Assembly: GCF_015832195.1 (NCBI RefSeq)
Contig: NC_052045.1
Coordinates: forward strand, 5,952,001-6,016,000
DNA length: 64,000 bases
Direction: 5' to 3'
Origin: Motacilla alba alba
Lineage: Eukaryota > Chordata > Aves > Passeriformes > Motacillidae
Shown: one piece after another, positions 56,563-64,000 of the stretch
How the letters are laid out: every line of letters starts with the position of its first letter
Numbering within the stretch: the stretch's first letter is position 1
Notes under the pieces: generated by a model
Seen by the model: only the letters and a program-made list of their open reading frames with translations
Database searches by the model: none
What the model was told of the DNA's origin: nothing
Program-made: the position numbers and the translations under genes

Positions 56563-56861
56563 GTGCCCAGAGATGTCCACAGAGCTGTCCCCAGAGCTGT
56601 GCCCAGAGTTGTGTGCAGAGTTGTGCCCAGAGCTGTGCCCAAAGCCATGTCCAGAGCTGTGCCCAGAGCTGTGCCCAGAGCTGTCCTCAGAGCTGTCCCC
56701 AGAGCTGTCCCCAGAGCTGTCCCCAGAGCTGTGCCCAGAGCTGTGCCCAGAGCTGTCCCCAGAGCTGTGCCCAGAGCTGTCCCCAGAGCTGTCCTCAGAG
56801 CTGTCCCCAGAGCTGTGTGCAGAGCTGTGTCCAGAGCTGTCCCCAGAGCTGTGCCCAGAGA
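56563..56861. repeat. Minisatellite, 12-bp unit, about 25 copies
   Basis: The unit CCAGAGCTGTCC or CCAGAGCTGTGC repeats without indels. Because 12 is a multiple of three, every frame gives a constant four-residue repeat: Gln-Ser-Cys-Pro, Val-Pro-Arg-Ala or Pro-Glu-Leu-Ser types on plus, Ser-Gly-Asp/His-Ser or Leu-Gly-Thr-Ala types on minus. Frames up to 296 codons result. All are compatible with noncoding repeat DNA. Confidence 0.97.
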
Positions 56862-57589
56862 CCCTGGCTGGTGACACAGTGTGAGCAAACTGGCAGTGCT
56901 GGTGTGGCCCATCCCCATGGCCTCTGTCACACACTCTTCCCCCCAGCCCTGCAGCTCTGGGAGATGGGATGGCTGGGGACACGTTGCTGGGCCCACATGG
57001 GACGCCGGTAACTGGAAGTGACACGTGCCAGACTCTGTCACCTCCCGCTGGCCGCACACGCAGCCCTGCCAGAGCTTCTCTGACATTTCTCGTCCTGGCG
57101 TTTATTCTAAAGCACTGTGACATTCCAGCTGTGCAAATGCCCTCTCCTGAGCGGGGGATGCTGCGCTGCAGAGGTGTCCGTGCAGCACTCTGTCCCCGTT
57201 CCCTGGATCTCCAAGGTCCTGCCACATGGCAGGGATGGAGCGGTGGTGCCAGGAGGAGCTGGGCAGCAACACCTCATCTTCCTTAGCTGCTGCCTGGGCA
57301 CTGCACGCAGTGACACGAGGGATCCATGTCCCTTGCTCAGCTCACCTCTGCACCTGACCCAAACACAGAATTTTTCCCTTCTCACCAAAGGAGGAGCAGC
57401 TCCAGGCTGGGAGCAGAGGGCACAGGACCCCTCACCCTGGTAGGCACGGCGGGGGGGGGCTCGCCACCATCTGCAGCACCTCAGAGCCTGGAATTCCATC
57501 CAACCTGTTCCCTTGCTGCCCTCCCTGTGAGGGATTCTCCTCTCGTGTCCCTGGAGTGCTGAATCCACGTGGCCCTGAGCCCGTCGTGC
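56862..57589. other. Unique noncoding sequence, no gene seen
   Basis: GC-rich. A run of nine G lies at 57451-57459. No repeat family and no gene. Confidence 0.5.
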
Positions 57590-58480
57590 TCCCGGGCTGC
57601 TGTGAGCAGCTCCCGGCGCGTTCCCCGCTCCTCGGACGCGCTGCGGGCAGTGAACTCTCCCCTCCCGCGGCCCCCCCATCCTCCCCCAGTCTCTCCACCA
57701 TACGGACACAGCTGAGCAGCTACCAGATATTCAGAGCCGTGAAGGTTGATAAACAAAAGTGAGATAGGACATGGCACCAGAAAGACCTCAGCTAATGGAA
57801 TTTTTAAGCTACTTAATTTGGGGGCTTGTCAACCTTGACAGCAACCCTTTAATAAATGATGTGCTGTAATTCCCACCCAGTTCCCCGGGTGCGGGGGCCG
57901 GTGCGGGGCCGGGGGGTGGGATCTGGGAGCTGGAGATCCCAGGAGCGCACGGGATGGGGCTGGGTGGGCGCTGCGGGATGGCAGCGGGTCCGGCTGAGCC
58001 GCAGCTCTCCCAGTGCTCCCCCAGCTGGGAGGGGCTGGACACTGGGATGGGGGGGCACGGCTAGAGCCCAGCGCTGGGCAGGGGTCGCCGGGCTGTGCAG
58101 CCTCTGGAGATGCTCTGGAAGCGGGGAGCAGCCGCCGAGGGGTCCCCAACAGGGCAGAGCCACGGGGCACGCAGCGCCCACGGACCCCAGGGACCCCCGG
58201 AGCCGCGGGCTGGCCGGGGGAGGGGGAGGGCGCTAAATCCTCCTTCCCACCCCTCAATCTCTGTGCTTTCCTCCGGAAAAATCCTGCTGGCAGCTCCCGT
58301 GCCAAGGCGTGCGAGTGCCACCCAGTGTCTGCGGCGCGGGGACCCCGCGGGAGCGCAGCCCGGCTGGGGGGCTGGCGAGGGGGGCACCCGGACAGTGCGG
58401 TCTCCCAGCGTCCCCACGGTGTCCCCGCAGAACCCAGAAACCCACCAAATCCCCAGCCTGGGGTGCCCCCAAAAAGCGCG
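57590..58480. promoter_or_regulatory. CpG island with G-quadruplex-prone start
   Basis: CpG-dense over most of its length, with clusters at 57600-57660, 57885-57915 and 58120-58440. Long open frames on both strands (minus 57829-58854, plus 58013-58960) overlap and lack domains. A promoter for an unrecognised transcript is possible. No initiator, exon or splice site was identified. Confidence 0.55.
57887..57927 (+). other. Possible G-quadruplex motif
   Basis: G runs of 3, 5, 4, 6, 3 and 3 lie at 57887, 57893, 57905, 57911, 57918 and 57925, separated by short loops. This meets the usual four-run pattern on the plus strand. Confidence 0.6.
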
Positions 58481-60659
58481 GGGGCTGCAGGAGGCTGTGG
58501 CAGAGCCCGGGGCATGGCACACACCCGCAGCCCTTGGGGTGCAGCAGAGGCGTCCCAGCCCACTGCCAGCAGCCATGGGGGACGGGGCCGAGGGGACACT
58601 GGGGGAGCCCCTGGTCTCCGGGATCCCTGTGAAGAAGCAAGGATGGGGTGTCCTGGAGCCTTCTGCAGGAGGTTTTGCTCCTGGCAGGATGGAGGCACTG
58701 CTTGGGTGCATTTAGAAGAGGATTTAGGAAATTCTGGTCCACTCGTCATCATTGTGTTGTGGCAACTGAGCTCTGGAGTAGCTCTGCTCCCCAGCCTGGC
58801 TGCTCCCAGCCCTGGAAGCCCTGTCCCTCCTCGTGCCCAGATGCTGCAGCACATCTGTCACACCCTGGGCTCACATCTGTCACACACAAACCTGTCTGTC
58901 CTCAGCACCGTGCCTGTGGAGGACAGGCTGGGCTGGCAGAGCCAGGTGGTGGCCCAGTGACACCCATCCCCTCCCAGCCCTGCCATGCCAGGGGTCTTTC
59001 TCTTGTTCTGGCTCCTAAAGGCCCCCCAGAGAATGACCCAGAACTGCTCAGTTTAGGAAGATGAAGTAACGTGGAATAAAACTGAAGAGAGGAGGTGCAG
59101 CAAACCCACCGGGCATTCCCCATGGAGGCACTAGGGAGGGTAAAGCAGCACCTGTCCCTGTGGAGGACAGCCACAGGCACTGTCCCAGCCAGAGCACAGA
59201 GATGATTCCAGAGCACCAGTGGCTGGGAAACAGCAGCAGCAGCCAGGGCCCCACGTTCACCAGAGCTGTGGAGCCACTGGAGGTGCAAAGGTGTGAGGAA
59301 GTAGTGTCCAGGCTGGGAAAGAGCCAGATGGCAGCAGCAGGGAGCAGATGGGAGATGGAAAACAACATCCCATGGCTGCATGGAGGGGCATCCCCCAGCC
59401 CCAGGAGCCACAGAGCTGCCACAGGGATGGTGAGGAACCTCCCCAGGGCTGGCGAGGCAGCAGCACCCAGAGAGGGCTCCCTGGATCTCCTGCCCACAGC
59501 TCCAGGCTCCTGCAGCACCTCCAGCTCCAGCAGCTGCCCTGCTCTGCTGTGTCCATCTGCTGGCAGCTGGCTGTCCTCGGAAAGCCTCTTTTCTTTGGAA
59601 AATAATGTGGAAAATAATAACTATGAGGATTTGTGAGGAATTGGCCGTGTCTCCCTAAAACTCAGCCATCACCTTGCAGAGCCCCATTCACAACGCAGGA
59701 TGGGCTGGAAAAGGGTGTCCAGTATCCTGGGAATGGCACCAAGGAATGGCACCAGTGATGTACCCCAGCCCTGGGCTGCAGGATGGGAAGCTTCCACTTC
59801 TGGTGGCTTGTACTGACCCTTTAGCCCTGAGGCAAGAAATCTCCAGCTAGGAATATTTGGGGAAATTAGCTGAAAATCCCAGCTAGGTGTGAGACGGCTG
59901 AAATCACATCTTAAAGCAAATTTCTCATTTCCCAAGTCATTCCTGTTGCCTTTAGAAAAAGGAGTGCGGGAGGCCCTGGTCCTGTGGGAAGAGGGAAGTG
60001 GATGAAGAGGCAGAGGACAGAGCAGGATCAGCAGCACAGGACCCAGGCCAGGCCGAGGGGCTCAGGCGGGGCCAGATGGCTCCGAACGCCGCGGGGAGAG
60101 ACCCCGCCCGGAGCCACCCGGGCCAGCTGAGCCCAGCACTCGGCAGCACTAACCGGGGCTTTATAGCCAGGGAAATTAATTTTTTAAGAGTCCCTCTATG
60201 ATCTCTGGTCTCTGGTGTTTGGCTGAGCAGTCAGGTGGTCTCCAGCCACCCGACTCCACGTCCAGATGGCAGGGAGAGGTGGGGAAACCAGAGCCTGCTC
60301 CAGAGCCTCATTCCCAGGTGTTTGCTCTGGAACCGACATTCCCAGGTGTTTTCTCTGGGATTCTCACTCCCAGTGCTTGCTCTGCAATCAGCAGCAGCTT
60401 TTCTGCCCACCCCACTGTTGCACACCAGGGCTCTGGAGGTGCCACGTGGACGCAGCTCATCCTGCAGCAGGAGGAACGCTCCGAGTCTTCTCCCTGTGCT
60501 CTGGTGATGTTTTGGGCTCCTCTCTCCTGCAGGGCACCGGGAGGCTCAGCCTGCTCATCCCGTGATCCCAGACAGACTGACAGCTCACTGGGAATCAGCA
60601 GCCTCTGCTTTCCCAGCCATGGCGGGTCAGGGTGCCAGGGAAGCAACACTTCACCACTC
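58481..60659. other. Unique noncoding sequence, no gene seen
   Basis: CR1-free. Mostly GC-rich. ATAATGTGGAAAATAATAAC near 59602 and GGGAAATTAATTTTTTAAG near 60170 are short AT-rich patches. No coding signature is present. Confidence 0.5.
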
Positions 60660-61060
60660 CAAGCAATTACTCAGGATTTTATCATTCAAAACTCAAACCA
60701 GAGCCTATAAATAACCAGGATCTCTGTCCTAATAGCTGCATTTCAGCGTATTTTTAATTATCATTTTATGAATGGGTGCATTAGAGGATATTTAAATACC
60801 ACGTCAGCCGTGCTGGTAATGAGGCAGGATTGTTACAGGCCAGGGCTGGCCATATATTACCCCAGTATATACATATGCTTCGACATCACTTTTAAAAATT
60901 AGCTATTTCAAGCGTAAAATTATAATTGGTTTGTCTAATAAAAGGATAAATAAATATCTATTTAACTTCATTACTGTCAAAGGCAGGAGGCTTTTCTCCA
61001 TTGTCTCCTCAGGGTTTTATGGCAGAAAAGCTAATTAGCTGTAATTGGGTGGATCCGAGG
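60660..61060. promoter_or_regulatory. Strong candidate conserved noncoding element, enhancer-like
   Basis: The longest repeat-free AT-rich block in the GC-rich right half. It carries TAATTA at 60755-60760, the E-box CATATG at 60872-60877, TATAATTGG near 60921 and the palindrome CTAATTAG at 61031-61038 with GTAATTG three bases further on. CCACGTCAGCCGTGC and CAAGCGTAAAATTATAATTG retain CpGs. The dense homeodomain cores suggest a developmental enhancer. Conservation is untested. Confidence 0.4.
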
Positions 61061-61624
61061 CAAGGAAGGCAGGGGCAGCGGCGGTGCTGGCTGGGAATGG
61101 GGCACCGCTGGCTTTCCCGGACTGGTGTCCCTGTCTCTGCAGGGGTGGGAGTCCTGCTGGCACCCCGGGCAGGCTCTGCCCCGGTGCCCAGCTCAGGGGT
61201 GTCTCTGGGGTGGTGCCCCTGCAGTGGGGCAGTGCCAGGAGCTGCTTGCCAGGGTCACCTTGAGGTCCTCGCGTGGCTTCCTGTGTTTTGATGGTCCCTC
61301 TGCCGAGCGTCCCTCCATTGTCTGATGGGCACTGGGATCCCATCTGCTGGCCAGGGCTTGTTCATCCCTGTTTTGGGATGGATCCTGCTCAACACCCATG
61401 CACACGTTCCACATTTTTACCTTTGAGCACCAAACTCAAATGTCTCCTGACAGCAGCCACCTGCATGATACAGGCACCAGTCAAGACCAGCCAGCAGAAG
61501 GGATGTGAATGTCCTTTCTGGAGGGTTCCTGGCCCAAAGGAGAAGTTGCCACGAGTCCCAGTTACACCCCACACAGCCCAGGCTGGAGCACAGACCCTGC
61601 CTGGTCACCCCAAAACATTCTGAG
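61061..61624. other. Unique noncoding sequence, no gene seen
   Basis: GC-rich, no recognised feature. Confidence 0.5.
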
Positions 61625-61718
61625 CACCCTGGTGCAGTGAAGGGTGTCCCTGCCCATGGAGGTGCAGGGATGAGATGCTCTGTAAGGTCACTTCAACCCA
61701 AACCATCCTGTGATTCTG
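61625..61718 (+). mobile_element. CR1 LINE 3' end, sense, short
   Basis: It contains GTGTCCCTGCCCATGGAGGT, GATGAGATGCTCTGTAAGG, TCACTTCAACCCAAACCATC and CTGTGATTCTGC. Only the last 90 bp or so remain. Confidence 0.9.
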
Positions 61719-64000
61719 CTCCCTGTTTTTCCCTCCCCCTCTCCCCCAGTATCCTCCCTCCCAGCCCCTGGGAGAGGGATGGTTCCTGTCGGGGGGCAGC
61801 GGATGTCACACACAGCAGTGCCTTGTGCCTGTGAACAAATCTCCTTCGCATGTGGGATTTGACACAAGGAGGGAGAGGAGCAGGCCTGGCACCCGTAGCG
61901 AATCTCCAAGCTGCCAGCAACAGCTTTCCTTTTTTAATTTTTTAAAGGAAAGGGAAAAGAAGGAAGGTTAATAATTGCATGCTCACCCCTCGTGATGTGC
62001 TGGAGGTGGAGGGGGGGAGAGTCTGTGCGGGGGCATCGGCGCAGGGAACACGGTCTGGGTTTGCTTATCAGTTCTGCTTGTTGAGTGTGATCCAGGGCTG
62101 GGAGAAACACCAACAGACAGCGCGGAAAATTAATTTTTAATGCCTTTTATTAGCGCTTAAGCCATTCTGAGAGGATGAAATAATCCCTGTTTAGGAAGAG
62201 TGCAAAGGTCTCGCAGGGCTGTCAGAGCTGAGTCACTCCACAGCCACACTGATCCAGAAACATCTCCCCAGTCTGAAACCTTCGGGAGCCCAATCCCCCA
62301 CACACCCCCAACTCCTGCAGCATCTTCCTACACAGCCACTCAAAATAGAGCTTTCCTCCCATGGAAGGGAGCAAAGAGCTTTGTCTCTTCCCTTCCACCC
62401 TCTGTCACAGTGTGTCAGCACTGCCACCAGAGCGGGGACAAGCACTGGCAGCAGGTCACGCAGGTCCTGCCCAGGGTGGGGACAATGTCCCCGAGTGATC
62501 CTTGCAGGTGGGATGGGCTGGATCCTCCTCACAACAGGCTCCTCCATCCTTTGTGGCACTGAGGGCTGAGCAGGAGGACCAGAGCCATCCCTGGGCTGTG
62601 GGTTCTGTGCCCTGCAGAGCCACTGAGGCAGCTGGACAGGACTGGGAACAGCTGCCACCCATCCCCAGGAGCCCCAGCAGCCCCAGGATGGGACAGGCAG
62701 TGGCAGGGAGGGGACTCCCTCCCTGTCCAACACTGGCAGCACAGTTGCTGCTGTAGGGGAGGCTACAGGTCAGGATGGTGCTGGAGAACTGGAGCTCTCC
62801 ATTGCTCCTCCTCCCCCAGGCCCTGGCAAGAACCTCTTAGTAAGGATGGAAAACAAATGTACCGAGGCTGGAGGAGGGAAGGGCTGGAAGGGGATCAAGA
62901 TCCAGCACTGGGCAGCCTGGGGCTGTTGGAAATAGGTTGGTTTGCTTGGGGTGGTGCTCACAGGGCGATCTCGGTGGTGCCACCTGGCCCCATGGTCACC
63001 TCTCCTCCTTGGTGTGCCGGGCACCCAGCAGGGTCAGCTCTGAGGGGCCGTGCCCGGCTGTCCCAGGCAGAGGCAGCAGCCAGAGCCCGGCACACAGAGC
63101 ATTCCCTGCTGGGATCCATGTCCCTGGCACTGCCAGCACCCAGCTGGGCCGACAGTCCCTGCACACAGCCTGCCCAAGGCTCCATTTCCACGGGAACATT
63201 TCAGCCAGCCCCCAGGAGCAGGGAACTGGGTTTCTTTCCACTTTAAAAATGACTGTATCAGTTCAGTGAGGAATTAACACACCTCCCACGTGAGGGTTGA
63301 GGGCTGCCCCAGAATCAGAGCTGCAGCCTGGCAGGAGGGACAGCAAGAGCTGAGAGAATTAAAACCTGTTATCATAACACAGAGGCACGAGAGGGGCGAG
63401 CCAGACCCGTGCAGATGACCCCTTTTTGTTCCTGCAATGTATTCCCTGCTGCCATCTACTTGCCTTTCCGTGCATGTATTCAGCACTAATAACACATTCC
63501 CAGCCCACTTCTAATGAATTTTATCTCTGCGTGCTCCTCCACGTGTGGATCTTGCACGCACAGAGGTGCATCCTGATACATCCTACAGGTGTGGGTACAG
63601 CACACCTGAACCTGAGACATCACCCACGTCCCTGAGAGCAGCCCAGCAAGGGTGAGAGCCCAGCCTGCACTGCCCACATGCCCCAGCGCCTCCCAGGCTC
63701 GGACACTCGTTCCAGGGTGCCAGAGGAGGCAGAGGTCTCCCCTCAAGAGGAAGGAAGCTCCAAAGAGCCTCTTCACTTGATGAATTTTAACATTTCTCTC
63801 CACGTCCAGCGCGAGCACAAATCCCCTCAAAGGCCCAGCCCAGCGCAGCAGAACTAATTTGAAATGTCAGCAGGGTCAAGCCCGGCTTCCCCAGCCATTA
63901 ACCTGCCTCTCAACTCCACACTCCTATTTATTTACATAGGCACATATTTATTTAAGCCCCCGATCCCAGCTCCAGGCAGGGACTGGTTGGGAAGGGAGGA
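61719..64000. other. Unique noncoding sequence to the window end, no gene seen
   Basis: CR1-free. AT-rich patches lie at 61920-61985 and 62125-62160 (AAAATTAATTTTTAATGCC). A further patch at 63830-63960 has CATTAACCTGCC and CCTATTTATTTACATAGG, whose ends CCTAT and ATAGG are inverted. These could be further regulatory patches. No exon or repeat is recognised. Confidence 0.45.

Noticed and set aside
56335..57225. Frame of 296 codons with Ser-Gly-Asp/His repeats, resembling a repetitive secreted protein
   Set aside because: It is explained by the 12-bp minisatellite, which leaves all six frames open. No signal peptide or flanking domain is present.
57829..58960. Open frames of 341 (minus) and 315 (plus) codons
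   Set aside because: They overlap on opposite strands in a CpG island. The absence of stops is explained by GC content.

Overview
This window looks like nuclear DNA from a bird, most likely a songbird or another member of Neoaves. The main evidence is about twenty fragments of CR1, the dominant avian LINE. They lie in both orientations, are cut short at the 5' end, and several keep the diagnostic 3' end: a block ending in TTCCAACC followed by copies of an ATTCTGTG-like octamer. GC content is high, minisatellites are numerous and there are several CpG-dense blocks. That is the texture of an avian microchromosome or subtelomeric region, but this placement is inference.

I found no protein-coding gene, RNA gene or CRISPR array that I can support. 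The long open frames (up to about 345 codons) lie in GC-rich or tandemly repeated DNA. They overlap one another on both strands and show no recognisable domain. The window therefore reads as intergenic or deep intronic sequence.

Layout: 0-28 kb is CR1-rich unique sequence with a 38-bp minisatellite (about 1.9 kb), an AT-rich block (2.5 kb), a 34/35-bp minisatellite with a 172-bp higher-order period (6.7-7.1 kb), a 16-bp repeat (13 kb) and two tetranucleotide microsatellites of the same motif in opposite orientation (3.7 and 24.6 kb). From 27.7 to 35.9 kb I see no CR1, and the stretch holds a CpG-dense block (31.4-33.1 kb). CR1 copies return at 35.9 and 39.6 kb. A strong CpG-dense block follows at 40.5-42.0 kb, then 23-bp and 20-bp repeats at 42.4 and 44.5 kb. 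The part after 50 kb is CR1-free until 61.6 kb. It carries the most regular repeats (a 23-bp array at 51.5-52.1 kb, a 10-bp array at 52.4 kb and a 12-bp array at 56.6-56.9 kb), a short telomere-like run (55.2 kb) and a CpG-dense block with a possible G-quadruplex (57.6-58.5 kb).

Scattered through the GC-rich background are AT-rich blocks without repeats that carry homeodomain, octamer or MEF2-like motifs (for example 4.1-4.35, 5.6-5.9, 18.5, 25.5-25.8, 47 and 60.7-61.1 kb). These are candidate conserved noncoding elements. If comparison with other birds confirms them, the window would be a regulatory landscape around a developmental gene outside the window. All element boundaries were read by eye and may be off by tens of bases.
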